Positions 26,034 to 35,123 are shown, counted from the stretch's first letter. The stretch: DNA of 64,000 nucleotides from an uncultured Lachnospiraceae bacterium (GCA_910576975.1 CAJTJY010000014.1:31800-95799); one strand, 5' to 3'. Notes: a model not told the origin generated them from the letters alone. Made by a program: numbers and translations.

Positions 26034-27284
26034 TCAGAAAAACACATATTCCTCCACACCAAAGCGAATCCGGTCATTCTTGCTTAGCTCCTGTGGTTGA
26101 TGATATTCCAATTCCGACTCATTGAGAAATGTGCCATTCGTAGAATTGAGATCTTCTATAAAGTAGCGATCCTCTTGCCGAATAATCCGGGCATGAAGGC
26201 GGCTAACCCCCTCGGCAGAAATCACCCCGTCCGCCTGGTCCTCGTTTTTTCCAATTAAGAAGCTCTCGCCTTCTACGAAGAGATCTTCACAATCATGAAT
26301 CCCACGATATACCAGTTTTCCAGAAAGACCATCTTCTGATGAGGATAAAATTTCTGTGACACACACTGGATTTTTCTGCTCTTGAGAATTATTTTCAAAA
26401 GACGACTGCTGTAAACACTGATTTTTATCCTGTTTAAAAATCAACGTATGATTTTTTAAGATAACACCTGTTACTGACAGAACGCCTTGTTTTTTCCTTT
26501 CCCAGAATTTTTTAAAATTATTGACAGCTTCTGCCATTTTTGTAAAATATCTATTTATTATTCCAGGTAAAGCTTTTGGCCTCCATCGTTCTTTGACAAC
26601 AATTTTTTTCTCTTTGCGCTTGTTCCCCAAAGATTCCCCTGCCAACTGATACGAATCTCGCGTAGAACTTGGTGATTTTCTACTCGTTCTCTCCTGACGT
26701 GTCAAATCAACCTCATTTTTATTTTGCTCTTTTTGCGCAACCTGCTCCTTACAAAGCACCGTCATTAATATCTTCCGGATATCTGCATTATCCTGAAGAC
26801 AGAGCTGATAAGTCTGATAACCCAGTTCTACCGCTTTCTGATCCTGGTGATCGATCATTCTTAAAATTTGCTCCATGCAGCATTGAAAAGAGTGTGGAAA
26901 ATTTTTTGTATAGAATGGCAGATAAGTAAACTGCAGGCTCCCGTCTTCAAGATTTACATAAATAAAATTCATTTCTAAGCAGATCCCATCCTCCCGCAGC
27001 AGATACTCAGGCAAAACCGCACATATACGCTGAATGGAAAACAAAATTCTCCGCAGCAGTTCAGATCCTGGTTTTTGCCTGGAAAGATAGTCGGATATTT
27101 GCTGTTTCCCGCTAATGTCATACAAATATCTCTGTCTGTTATCTAAGTCCGCAACCTGCAGCCTTAACAAGCCAGGAACCTTGCAATTGTTCAACATCCG
27201 CAATTCATATGTATCAAATACATGTTCAGGATTCTCCACGCACATATAGCTTTTATTCAGACTTTTCCGATAACTTACCTCCAT
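26034..27284 (-). CDS. DUF6382-like / FHA-domain protein of the Tad locus
   Basis: 416 residues from the ATG at 27284. The N-terminal ~170 residues match the DUF6382 pattern seen before FHA domains in Lachnospiraceae (EDGICLEMNFIYVN; FTYLPFYTKNF). A basic, poorly ordered middle (about 190-290) follows. The C-terminal FHA domain has IGKNEDQADGV, SRLHARI and DLNSTNGTFLN, a phosphothreonine-binding fold. It is the last gene of the Tad operon and may link pilus assembly to Ser/Thr kinase signalling. Confidence 0.8.
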   Translation of the reverse strand: MEVSYRKSLNKSYMCVENPEHVFDTYELRMLNNCKVPGLLRLQVADLDNRQRYLYDISGKQQISDYLSRQKPGSELLRRILFSIQRICAVLPEYLLREDGICLEMNFIYVNLEDGSLQFTYLPFYTKNFPHSFQCCMEQILRMIDHQDQKAVELGYQTYQLCLQDNADIRKILMTVLCKEQVAQKEQNKNEVDLTRQERTSRKSPSSTRDSYQLAGESLGNKRKEKKIVVKERWRPKALPGIINRYFTKMAEAVNNFKKFWERKKQGVLSVTGVILKNHTLIFKQDKNQCLQQSSFENNSQEQKNPVCVTEILSSSEDGLSGKLVYRGIHDCEDLFVEGESFLIGKNEDQADGVISAEGVSRLHARIIRQEDRYFIEDLNSTNGTFLNESELEYHQPQELSKNDRIRFGVEEYVFF

Positions 27285-27298
27285 ATCCCTTGCCTCCA

Positions 27299-27529
27299 TT
27301 AAAATATATCTTTGATCAAATCCAGCCTGCGAAACTGCTCTGCTGGGCTAAACTCTTCCCACATTTCCTGCCTTTGAAACATTTTCACAGTCTGCGTATA
27401 GAGAACGATTCCCTGCTGCACCATCAAAAAAATACTACATAATACGACTGGAAAAATGATAGCTGCCTCTACTGTGAGACTTCCGCTCATTGCCTTTGTT
27501 GCCTCTTTCATTCTTCCTGTCAGCATCAT
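27299..27529 (-). CDS. Small TadE-like pseudopilin
   Basis: 76 residues from tandem ATGs at 27529/27526, overlapping the stop of the peptidase gene by 4 bases (ATGA). GSLTVEAAIIFPVVLCSIFLMVQQGIV is a prepilin-type N-terminus with the Glu after the cleavage point. The tail is short and charged. It is a Tad minor pilin. A much longer frame upstream is only antisense-like extension through the peptidase gene. Confidence 0.8.
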   Translation of the reverse strand: MMLTGRMKEATKAMSGSLTVEAAIIFPVVLCSIFLMVQQGIVLYTQTVKMFQRQEMWEEFSPAEQFRRLDLIKDIF

Positions 27530-27948
27530 ATTTCCCCCCGCAACAGCATTGTCAGATATGAAATCAGTAAAAACGGCACAAAAGCAATTTCTTCTTTTCC
27601 TTTTTTCTTTTTCAGTGCCAATAATGCCAATGCCCATAATGCTGAAAGAAAAAGCCCTGTCAAAAACAATTGCAGATTGCCTTGACCACCCAAATATACC
27701 CCTGTTACCACCAGCAAGACGCCGTCTCCGATTCCCACGCTCCCACCTGTAACAATGCTTATGAAAACCATGCCTATTCCCAGCAGCATCCCCCACAAGA
27801 CACTGTAAATAGAACAAACTGGGACAAAAAGATGAAGCAGTATCCCTCCGATTCCAAATACTAAAATATAAATCAATGTAAGTTGCTTACGCTTTATATC
27901 CTCCAGGCTGCATAAGCCCAATAGCCCCAATACCACAAATTTCTGCAT
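27526..27948 (-). CDS. A24-family prepilin peptidase (TadV/CpaA type), copy 1
   Basis: 140 residues; AAAGGAG before the ATG. Hydrophobic throughout (five to six membrane segments). The two catalytic aspartates are visible: LEDIKRKQL near residue 16 and GIGDG near residue 74. It cleaves Flp and TadE-type prepilins at the membrane. A second A24 peptidase lies at the start of this Tad locus. Confidence 0.85.
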   Translation of the reverse strand: MQKFVVLGLLGLCSLEDIKRKQLTLIYILVFGIGGILLHLFVPVCSIYSVLWGMLLGIGMVFISIVTGGSVGIGDGVLLVVTGVYLGGQGNLQLFLTGLFLSALWALALLALKKKKGKEEIAFVPFLLISYLTMLLRGEI

Positions 27949-27972
27949 ATGTACTTCTCCTTTTGATTATTC

Positions 27973-28812
27973 CTAAGAACTTCCACCGCATCTAGAACAA
28001 GTCTTTATGTTCTCAGCCTGTGACCTCTTTATCATGTATATGGTTCGCTTCAATCCGCTACAGTCCAACCGCAAATGATAGCAATCCCCTTGTTCTGTGA
28101 CATAAATAGCTGTTCCTGGCCTCTCTCCCTTTGCGCAATGGTCACAGGAACGATACAAATCTTTTATGCTTTTCCACTCCAAGACATGTAACAATTTTAC
28201 AGATAGTTTCAAGTGCGAGCAATTCCGGCTTAGATGAAAGACGCTCTGATTGGGCGTGACGTATACCCAGGATGCATCCGTTTCATCCTCTCGATCCCTC
28301 AAGTTCCCTGTCCATCGGTGCATTCGGCGTGCGTCCGAGACTTCCATTGTCCTCTGCGGGCCAAAATTGATAGGAAATTTCAAATGATATGTGACAAGCA
28401 CATCTATAGATGCGTGATCAATTTTAGTACCTGTCCATGAAAATCCAGCCATGTTTCCTTGCACCAGAAACAGAGGACATTTTTCCACAGTCAACTCTTT
28501 GTAAAATGCTGCCTTTGTTAGATTTTCTATCGTTTTCTCCGATTCTACACAGAGCAAGGCGGTATCTGCCACTGCACGGTCCAAGGCATTGGCAACAGAA
28601 TACTGAACCTGCATCATTAGAAACAGTGACAAAATAACTGCAGAGCCAAGTAAGAACAACGGCAATATCAGCGCTGCCTCAAGGGTAAGGCTTCCATTGA
28701 GGAGGGCATAAGAAAGTGCCTCATTATGAGATTTTTTCCTATTTATTATTTTTATAGGGTTATACTGCCTGAGAGAGATTTTTTTCTTTTCCTTTCTTAT
28801 AGTTTGAGGCAC
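27973..28812 (-). CDS. TadE-like pseudopilin with a duplicated Cys-rich tail
   Basis: 279 residues from a GTG at 28812 with GAGGAGG 10 bases upstream; no other start precedes the membrane helix. Residues 38-75 are a prepilin-type helix (NGSLTLEAALILPLFLLG). After about 100 residues two similar blocks follow (residues of about 185-235 and 237-277), each VYVT/IYVT..HL..C..L..CxxC. Eight cysteines may form disulfides or bind metal. The Cys-rich tail is unusual for TadE. Confidence 0.8.
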   Translation of the reverse strand: MPQTIRKEKKKISLRQYNPIKIINRKKSHNEALSYALLNGSLTLEAALILPLFLLGSAVILSLFLMMQVQYSVANALDRAVADTALLCVESEKTIENLTKAAFYKELTVEKCPLFLVQGNMAGFSWTGTKIDHASIDVLVTYHLKFPINFGPQRTMEVSDARRMHRWTGNLRDREDETDASWVYVTPNQSVFHLSRNCSHLKLSVKLLHVLEWKSIKDLYRSCDHCAKGERPGTAIYVTEQGDCYHLRLDCSGLKRTIYMIKRSQAENIKTCSRCGGSS

Positions 28813-28923
28813 TTTTTTATGACCTCCTCTCTGATATACAAATCATTTTAAACTTTTCACCTTTCATTCTTAAATAGCGCGCTATTTTTCAAGCCCAGAA
28901 AACGAGATTTTGCTAGTGAGCAG

Positions 28924-30489
28924 TCATTCGTCATAGGAAAGATAAAAATCTATCTTACTTTGTTTGAAATGGTAACTGCCCTCTTTACTCTTTGCATTCG
29001 TTATAAATTTCATAAACAAAGGCTGCGCAGCATAAAGGCCCTCTAAGCGCATTCCATGAATTTGATGGTTCATCCGAAAAGACGGCGTGATCAGTCTGAC
29101 ATTCTGTTCGACAATATCCATAGCACGCTGTACCAACGTCTCCTCTTTCACTAATAACAGCAAAATTTGCAAATATTCACGATAGTCGAATCCCTCTTTG
29201 TGACTCTCAGACTTTTCCTCTTTCTTTTCAAGAACTTCTTCCCCCAGAGAAATATCGCTTTTCCACTGATTGACTTTTTTTACTAGTGGAACACTTCCTC
29301 CTGACAAGAGGCAGCGCACATCTAAGACGCTCTCGATATAGCTCCACGCCAGCAGAACGCCGATCTGAACTGCCTGAATCAAAAGCGCAATCCCTGTAAA
29401 TCCCACTGCCACGGTTGCAATTTCCATTGCCAATGCCCGTTTCTTCCCATCCTGCATAATCGTTGCAAAGTTTCCTGTCTCCCTGATCAGAAGAAGTTCT
29501 TTCACTGTTTTTTCCAAATTTTCCTGATCCGATGCCTTTCCTGCCACGCAATACTCTAACTCATAGTCGAGCGCATGTTCTGCGGCTTTCGCTTCTCCCT
29601 TTCCTGTTTTACAAGTGAAATAATGATTTAAATACTGTAAAAAACATAACTTATCTAATGCCGCAGATTGTGGATAATCCAAATTTCCTCTTTTTATCTC
29701 TCTCTGCCGCAATGTATCTTGTATACGAATGCTCTTTGTTGAAATTTCAGAAGGATTTTCCACGACCTGGAAAAGAATGGCAGAACTTTTCAACAAATCT
29801 ACCCCATCAACTGGATTTTCGGGAAGCTCTCTCGTATCAATATATAAATCTTCCTGTTTTTGATCCTCTAACTCGAGGGATTCTTTTTCATTATTCTCCT
29901 CCCCATCAAAGTCTTCCTTTTCCTGTTCAAGGCTTTCTGCCTCTTCCATGGCATCTTTCGCCGCGTTCCACTTCTGGTCAATCTCACTGCTGCCTTTTGC
30001 TAAATCCTCTCCTTGTTTTAGTTTCTGTTTCAAAGCTTCAGCCGCTTTGACGGCAAGCTGCTCCTGAATTGCCCTGCATGCTTGTTTCTCAAAAGCTGCT
30101 CCATAACTGTCTGTCGCCAAAGAATATCCTGAAAGCTCGAGGCTGCGCAGTGCCAGCTGATAGAATCCTGTCCCCTTTTGGGCGAGGCTGTTTTCCTCCA
30201 TCCAATTTCCTTCCAAAAGAGCTGGATCCCACTCCCCAGAAGCATTGCCTCCGTCGAGAAACAACAGATGATAATCTTTCCATAGATTTATCTGATATTC
30301 TCCAAACGCTGATTCAAGCTCTAAGAGAACACTGCGTTTGGCAAGCTGCTTAAGCCCCTGTACCCTTGCCGCTTCCAGCAAAGAGAAGAAAAGAGAAAAT
30401 ACCAAAGTCAGAATCAGGGCAAAAAACAACGTCATACTTCCATTTCGCACTGTTGAAAACCAATCACAAACCGTTTTATTTCCCTTCAT
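28924..30489 (-). CDS. DUF5702-like Tad-locus membrane protein
   Basis: 521 residues; AGGAGG 6 bases before the ATG. One N-terminal membrane segment (GSMTLFFALILTLVFSLFFSLL, residues 17-38), a long mostly helical and Glu-rich ectodomain, and a second hydrophobic stretch near residues 355-385. Matches the DUF5702 pattern found between Flp and TadE-like genes in Clostridia. Probably a minor pilus component or a TadG-like anchor; function not proven. Confidence 0.8.
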   Translation of the reverse strand: MKGNKTVCDWFSTVRNGSMTLFFALILTLVFSLFFSLLEAARVQGLKQLAKRSVLLELESAFGEYQINLWKDYHLLFLDGGNASGEWDPALLEGNWMEENSLAQKGTGFYQLALRSLELSGYSLATDSYGAAFEKQACRAIQEQLAVKAAEALKQKLKQGEDLAKGSSEIDQKWNAAKDAMEEAESLEQEKEDFDGEENNEKESLELEDQKQEDLYIDTRELPENPVDGVDLLKSSAILFQVVENPSEISTKSIRIQDTLRQREIKRGNLDYPQSAALDKLCFLQYLNHYFTCKTGKGEAKAAEHALDYELEYCVAGKASDQENLEKTVKELLLIRETGNFATIMQDGKKRALAMEIATVAVGFTGIALLIQAVQIGVLLAWSYIESVLDVRCLLSGGSVPLVKKVNQWKSDISLGEEVLEKKEEKSESHKEGFDYREYLQILLLLVKEETLVQRAMDIVEQNVRLITPSFRMNHQIHGMRLEGLYAAQPLFMKFITNAKSKEGSYHFKQSKIDFYLSYDE

Positions 30490-30550
30490 GGATTCCTCCT
30501 ATTCATCTGCCGCCATGAATCGTTTATCCAAAATAGCAATCATAAGCTAC

Positions 30551-30718
30551 TTAAATTTTATTTGCCTGCGTGGTTATCTTTTTCAATATTTTATTTACCA
30601 GGCTGGTAATCTGCGTTTTAAATAATGCCGCCAAGCTAATCAATATCACGATGATCAAAATCACCTCTACCACTCCCATTCCATTTTCTTCCAATAAAAA
30701 ATCCTTAAAGTTCTTCAT
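30551..30718 (-). CDS. Flp-family type IVb major pilin
   Basis: 55 residues from the ATG at 30718 (AGGAGG upstream). Leader FKDFLLEENG is followed by MGVVEVILIIVILISLAALF, the Flp signature with Glu near +5 of the mature protein. A short basic tail follows. It is processed by the A24 peptidase and polymerised by the Tad machine. Confidence 0.88.
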   Translation of the reverse strand: MKNFKDFLLEENGMGVVEVILIIVILISLAALFKTQITSLVNKILKKITTQANKI

Positions 30719-30784
30719 AATATCCTCCTGTTCTTTGGAATAACTAAACACCTTTTGCCTCGTACAAAATTTGACGTTTCAAGA

Positions 30785-32059
30785 TTATAAATTTAATGAC
30801 ATCCCGGCAGGAATCATCAATATGGCAAGCACAATAACCAACATGATCCCCATAGGAAGCAGCAATTTCGTTCCCGCTTCTTCACCAGCTCGTTTTGCCC
30901 AGGATTTTCGCTGTTCATATGCCTCCCACTCTTCCTCTTCCAGTAATTTCTGCATTCCTTTTGCACCTTTTCTTACATTTTGCACTAACATGGAAGACAA
31001 CTTGCGATATGCTCCTAATTGACAGCGCTTGCCAAAATTCTCATAGGCCTGCAGCTCTCCTATCCCATCCTGCATTTCGTAGAATGTGCCAAGCATTTCT
31101 TCATAAGCGAAACGACACCCTATTTCCCCGCTTTCCCGCTGTCTACGGTAACTCAAAGCTATTTTTTCCCACGCATGAGAAATGTTCATTCCTGCTCCCA
31201 GCAGCAGAGACAGCTTCCCCACAATCCCGGCATAATCAAACAACATCTGCTTTTTGCGTTCCGCCTCCTTGCGTTTTTGATTTTCCTTTTCCCGTAAAAT
31301 CATTCCAACCCCAAGAGCCGTCGCCATAAAAACAATCACTACTCCTGTTTTTTCCTTGTCTTCTTTCCATGTGAGAGTTTTTCCATCCAACTCCTCGGGC
31401 AATTCCACAAATATTGCACTTTCCCGTTGATTTTCTTTCTCTATCAGCGCTTTTAATTTTTCTTCGAATAGCTCCTGTGCAGACTTTTCTCTGGGAACTG
31501 CCCGCACATAAAATTGATACAGGCAGCTTTCTTCCTGACAAGATAATTCTGCTGTAATCTCTGCAAGGACAGGTTCTTTGGGTTCCTGTTCCAGACTGCC
31601 GTCTGGTCGAAACACCTCATAATCCGAAAAGCTATAAGAAACTTCCACTGCGCCGTCTTGCAGATATTCTGGCAAAAATAACGGTTTTGTAACTTGATCC
31701 AAGGATATGTTTTCTCCTATGATCACTTGATCCAATTCCTTTTTTGCCTGGTCTAAACATTGCTTTCTCTGTTTCTTTGTCAGCTTCTTTTCTGCAATTT
31801 CCACCGTAAAAGGATAATCTTTTATTTCTTCCCACCCATTAACCAGAAATTCTCTCTCCTGACTGCCTTGTCCTGGTTCATTTCTAGCAAGCTGGTATTT
31901 CTTTTCCTCCGTCTTAGCCATTCCTTCTTGCAAAGCTGCCAGCAAAAATCCAGACGCCATAATCAATGTCAATAACCGCAAGCTGCTTGTTGCTGTTTTT
32001 GGCTTAAAATACCAGGCAAAAACCAGACAAATGACTGCTCCAGCTGCATACCAGTACAT
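30785..32059 (-). CDS. Tad pilus inner-membrane platform, T2SS F-domain (TadC-like)
   Basis: 424 residues; AGGAGG about 11 bases before the ATG. Two N-terminal membrane segments, then a 170-residue extracytoplasmic-looking insert (about 50-230), then a T2SSF domain (LLGAGMNISHAWEKIAL; MLVQNVRKGAKGMQKLL) and a C-terminal membrane segment. The insert is longer than in classical TadC. Works with TadB as the platform for pilin polymerisation. Confidence 0.85.
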   Translation of the reverse strand: MYWYAAGAVICLVFAWYFKPKTATSSLRLLTLIMASGFLLAALQEGMAKTEEKKYQLARNEPGQGSQEREFLVNGWEEIKDYPFTVEIAEKKLTKKQRKQCLDQAKKELDQVIIGENISLDQVTKPLFLPEYLQDGAVEVSYSFSDYEVFRPDGSLEQEPKEPVLAEITAELSCQEESCLYQFYVRAVPREKSAQELFEEKLKALIEKENQRESAIFVELPEELDGKTLTWKEDKEKTGVVIVFMATALGVGMILREKENQKRKEAERKKQMLFDYAGIVGKLSLLLGAGMNISHAWEKIALSYRRQRESGEIGCRFAYEEMLGTFYEMQDGIGELQAYENFGKRCQLGAYRKLSSMLVQNVRKGAKGMQKLLEEEEWEAYEQRKSWAKRAGEEAGTKLLLPMGIMLVIVLAILMIPAGMSLNL

Positions 32060-32118
32060 TTTCCCTTTTCCCTCCTGATCATGCTTAATTACAATTTATA
32101 AATTTGCTTCTATTGCTA

Positions 32119-32859
32119 TCATACCTGAATAGCGAGGATTTTTTCTGACAAAAAGAATGCTCCCGCATACCCTAGAAGACATACTGTCATCACAAGCGCC
32201 CCTGACCAATTTCCATACAATGGCTCCAAAAATTCCGGTGATGCCGCCCCTACATAAAGCAAAATCCCAAAGGGAACCAAATCCATAATGCGTTGTTCTG
32301 TCTTCTTAGCTGCAATCACAGTTTCTATCTCTCTTTCTACATCTGTTTTTTGGCGGATTTTCTCAACTGTATCCTGGAAAATCTTCATCATGTCGCCACC
32401 ACTTCGCTTTGCGAATCCAAAAACTTGCGTGAAACTAACGATTTCTTCTATACCGCTGCGCTGTGCCAAATCTTCCATTAACTGTTCTAACGGCATGTTT
32501 AACTGCATATGGCGGATGATATTCTCAAATTCCTGCGCCATTGCCATCTTCTCCCCATAGAGCTGCTGATACTCCTGCCATCCCTGAAAGAAAGCATTTT
32601 CTATGGAAGATCCCGCTTTCAAAGCTCCCGCTATAAGCAAAAGCATCTCCCGAAACTGATACAGCAATTCCTTTTTTTGCCTGCCATGGAGATAATTTTT
32701 CCATTGCTTCCTGACCAGAAAAAACAATGGCAGCACTGCTGCAAGACCATAAATGCTTCTGTAAAACAACCAGGAAATCAGTGCAGTAATTCCAAACGTA
32801 AGGATTATGCAAATTACCTTTTCCCACAAATTCAAGCGATATCTTTTATAATCCTTCAT
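32119..32859 (-). CDS. Tad pilus inner-membrane platform, T2SS F-domain (TadB-like)
   Basis: 246 residues; AAAGGAG before the ATG. Membrane segments near 15-55 and two at the C-terminus flank a cytoplasmic F-domain (LIAGALKAGSSIENAFFQ; FGFAKRSGGDMMKIFQDT). It follows the CpaF 3' segment by 43 bases, the normal order cpaF-tadB-tadC. Confidence 0.88.
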   Translation of the reverse strand: MKDYKRYRLNLWEKVICIILTFGITALISWLFYRSIYGLAAVLPLFFLVRKQWKNYLHGRQKKELLYQFREMLLLIAGALKAGSSIENAFFQGWQEYQQLYGEKMAMAQEFENIIRHMQLNMPLEQLMEDLAQRSGIEEIVSFTQVFGFAKRSGGDMMKIFQDTVEKIRQKTDVEREIETVIAAKKTEQRIMDLVPFGILLYVGAASPEFLEPLYGNWSGALVMTVCLLGYAGAFFLSEKILAIQV

Positions 32860-32902
32860 CTTCGCTCCTTTCTGCGCTCCTTTACATTAACAGGCAGTTC
32901 TA

Positions 32903-33259
32903 CTACATCTTGTCCTCAACCTCCATTCCAGCAGCATATAATTTGCCTCTGTGAATTAGTTGACCTGTCTTTTTCCAGCTTCCGTTGATCCTTCCCTCTC
33001 GTTCCCCCATTTCCACAAACTCGTACAACGGATTCAGGATAATCCTGCCATCTTCAAGCTTGTCAATCTCCATGATCGAAAGAAGCCTCCTGCTGCGGTC
33101 CCTGAGCCTGCCCAAATGAACCAAAATATCCACGCCTGCGGCAATCTGGGCACGAACTGCCAACAATGGAAGCTCCATGCCCATCAGCACCATGGTCTCC
33201 ATGCGGCTGATCATGTCATGACAACTGTTGGCATGTCCTGTACTCAAAGAGCCATCATG
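32903..33259 (-). pseudogene. cpaF: 3' segment of the interrupted cpaF
   Basis: Encodes the last 117 residues of the Tad secretion ATPase after the insertion: DGSLSTGHANS (the conserved motif after TGH), METMVLMGMELPLL and the C-terminal subdomain. It is separated from its 5' segment by 9.6 kb. The first codon (CAT, 33259-33257) is the shared core. With cpaF 42885-43742 it forms one frame of 403 codons or, from an alternative start at 43775, 414. Reading from the element end gives an accidental ATG at 33262. No ribosome site is near. Confidence 0.92.
33257..33259 (-). other. Attachment-site junction 1 (element A / cpaF 3' part)
   Basis: Core trinucleotide CAT (minus strand). To its 5' side on the coding strand is the element end GACTAAGTGCCATG; to its 3' side is cpaF GATGGCTCTTTG. 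Confidence 0.85.
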
Positions 33260-33384
33260 CATGGCACTTAGTCGCTACAGTGATGATATTCCAATCATCC
33301 TGGATAGTATTATTTTCAGGTATTACTTACAATAAAAACATTTACATATTCACCAGTTTATACTAAATAATTTGATATATACAA

Positions 33385-33414
33385 AAATAAAAAAAACTGA
33401 GTTTTTTCCCAGTT
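33385..33414 (-). terminator. Terminator 2 after the cassette-A operon
   Basis: Stem AACTGGG/CTCAGTT (33395-33401 with 33408-33414) with a run of eight T then ATTTTT on the minus strand; a back-up to the upstream hairpin at 33460-33495. Confidence 0.75.
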
Positions 33415-33459
33415 TCTCTACATAATATTCATTATGTACTATGTCACAGCAAATAAAGA

Positions 33460-33495
33460 ATTCCCAACCTGAGACATTGTGCCACAAGTTGGGAA
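33460..33495 (-). terminator. Terminator 1 after the cassette-A operon
   Basis: ATTCCCAAC (33460-33468) pairs with GTTGGGAAT (33487-33495), followed by TCTTTATTT on the minus strand, 13 bases after the last gene of the operon. Confidence 0.6.
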
Positions 33496-33507
33496 TATGG
33501 TGCTTTA

Positions 33508-34080
33508 CTATTTCTTTTTTAATGACTGTGGCTCAATTCCATATTGCAACAGATTTATATATTCCAGTAGGAAAAGCCTATCAGACAGTTCCAAAACGTT
33601 GAAATCCATATCAGGCTCATGTTGTTCTTGATATAGTATCCTACATAAGATTTCAGGATACGGGGTATCGCATGCTGTCGCGATTGGCATATAATAGCGT
33701 TCAATTTTCTTTTTTACATCTTGTTCTTTCAGCCTGTCATTCAGACATAACAGCATGTAAGACAACCCTGTATTCATTGCTATCAGCTGCGGCACTATTG
33801 ATATTTCATCCTTATTGCCCAAACTGTGCTCTATGATATCAAGTTTTAGACAACAGATAATCAAAAGTGCTGCCTGTTTATGGGAATCCAGTTTATCTGT
33901 TTCTTTCGTCATGAATGTGTCCATGACTTTTTTATATTCAGCCTTAAATAATTCATCAAAGTCTTTTTTCCTGTCATTATGGAAAACTAATGTTGGGTAA
34001 CCGATTTTGTACTTTTCATACATTTCTGTAATGGCAGACCATGACTCGTCTATTATACCCCAAATATCATCATTGCCCAT
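33508..34080 (-). CDS. Soluble protein of the unknown cassette-A operon
   Basis: 190 residues from the ATG at 34080 (GAGGGGG 7 bases upstream). A start at 34104 overlapping the previous stop by 4 bases is also possible. Mostly helical, with no membrane segment or signal peptide. Features: YPTLVFHNDRKKDFDEL, a long central hydrophobic helix region (AALLIICCLKLDIIEHSL) and two cysteines in LLIICCL. No catalytic motif recognised. It is the last gene of a three-gene unit with two membrane proteins, so it may be an effector or adaptor. Family unknown. Confidence 0.7.
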   Translation of the reverse strand: MGNDDIWGIIDESWSAITEMYEKYKIGYPTLVFHNDRKKDFDELFKAEYKKVMDTFMTKETDKLDSHKQAALLIICCLKLDIIEHSLGNKDEISIVPQLIAMNTGLSYMLLCLNDRLKEQDVKKKIERYYMPIATACDTPYPEILCRILYQEQHEPDMDFNVLELSDRLFLLEYINLLQYGIEPQSLKKK

Positions 34081-34100
34081 GCAAACACCCCCTCTATTAC

Positions 34101-34415
34101 TCATACAGTAGCTTTCTTATTTCCTGTCAGTTTCATGTTTTCCTCGAAATAATCAATAAATGGCAGTCTTTTTTGGAATACTTCAGGGTCCGGTCCTGTA
34201 TTTTTCTGTTTTTTCCATGACGATTTTTTGACAGCCCTGTTTTGTTCGGCATATTGCTCAATATCAAAAAATCCATTTATCCTGCGGTATTCCAGTCCTT
34301 CCAGAAATCTCTTTTGCTTTCTGTAATCCATTATCGCCCATGCGATGGTGAATGCGCTGATGGAAAAAGTTATTGTTATAATGATTCCGACTGCAATTAT
34401 TTTTGTGTCTGCCAT
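34101..34415 (-). CDS. Single-span membrane protein of the cassette-A operon
   Basis: 104 residues from the ATG at 34415 (AGGAGG about 11 bases upstream). Residues 3-27 (TKIIAVGIIITITFSISAF) are a membrane segment with a short outside leader; the remaining 75 residues are charged and basic, probably cytoplasmic (KKSSWKKQKNTGPDPEV). Its stop overlaps the possible early start of the next gene. No family recognised. Confidence 0.7.
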   Translation of the reverse strand: MADTKIIAVGIIITITFSISAFTIAWAIMDYRKQKRFLEGLEYRRINGFFDIEQYAEQNRAVKKSSWKKQKNTGPDPEVFQKRLPFIDYFEENMKLTGNKKATV

Positions 34416-34435
34416 TTTCAGTTTTCCCTCCTTTC

Positions 34436-34921
34436 TTATGTTTCTGCTATGCATACATCTGCGTCATACGCATAAATGACAGTATTGTCAATGTCGTTCA
34501 TACATACAACAAATATGGATATTGTTGCCAACAGTTTAGTTACCATATTTGATGATTCTATGAATAGGGCAGCACAAATTGCTGCTGCCATAGCAAATGC
34601 TATGCCTGTTATACCGACTTTGAGATGGTAATAGTTATGTTTTGCATGGTTCCCTTCAATTGGTGTTTTATATTTTAATTTTGTTGAATCTGCCGCATCC
34701 ATCGTATTTTTTAGCAATGCCCTGAATAGACATAAAATATTCAGCAACAGCACTATCATATCCGCATTTTGTCGCCATATTTCTACAATTGATATTATTG
34801 TATATGCCAGTATAGTGAAAGAGTCAACCCATAATCTTATTTTATATCTTGGCTCATCAAGTCTTAACTCGAAATTTGCCCATATCAGGTGGGCTTTGCA
34901 TTTTTCAGATATTTTTCCCAT
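34436..34921 (-). CDS. Four-span membrane protein of the cassette-A operon
   Basis: 161 residues. Cytoplasmic N-terminus of about 35, two membrane segments (about 36-75), a charged loop with a Lys/His-rich stretch (KLKYKTPIEGNHAKHNYYHL), then two more segments (about 104-122 and 127-148). The architecture recalls small two-plus-two TM proteins that act as toxin pores in phage defence, but I cannot place it in a known family. No good ribosome site precedes the ATG at 34921, and the leader is 167 bases long, so translation may be controlled. Confidence 0.65.
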   Translation of the reverse strand: MGKISEKCKAHLIWANFELRLDEPRYKIRLWVDSFTILAYTIISIVEIWRQNADMIVLLLNILCLFRALLKNTMDAADSTKLKYKTPIEGNHAKHNYYHLKVGITGIAFAMAAAICAALFIESSNMVTKLLATISIFVVCMNDIDNTVIYAYDADVCIAET

Positions 34922-35094
34922 ATGTATTTTTTAAAGCCGTTATATATTTAAGGCTTCTTCCCCTCTTTTCTTATCCTTCCGAATCTTTCAATTCTGTAAA
35001 ATGTATGTGAGTCTGTTATAAATTATGCTGCCTATGGGAACATGTGCTTGTCCATGATGTAAACTCTAGTTTTTACAGAATTGTTACTTTTTAT

Positions 35095-35123
35095 ATCATA
35101 ACGTTTTGGACAAGCCTTGTCAA
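35095..35123 (-). promoter_or_regulatory. Promoter of the cassette-A operon
   Basis: TTGACA (35118-35123), exactly 17 bases, TATGAT (35095-35100), reading toward the three-gene operon. A 12-bp inverted repeat (34990-35001 and 35071-35082) lies in the leader. Confidence 0.8.

Noticed and set aside
27530..27817. Upstream extension of the small TadE-like gene
   Set aside because: The extra 96 codons run through the peptidase gene in another frame; the ATG after a GGGGGG site next to the overlap is the natural start.
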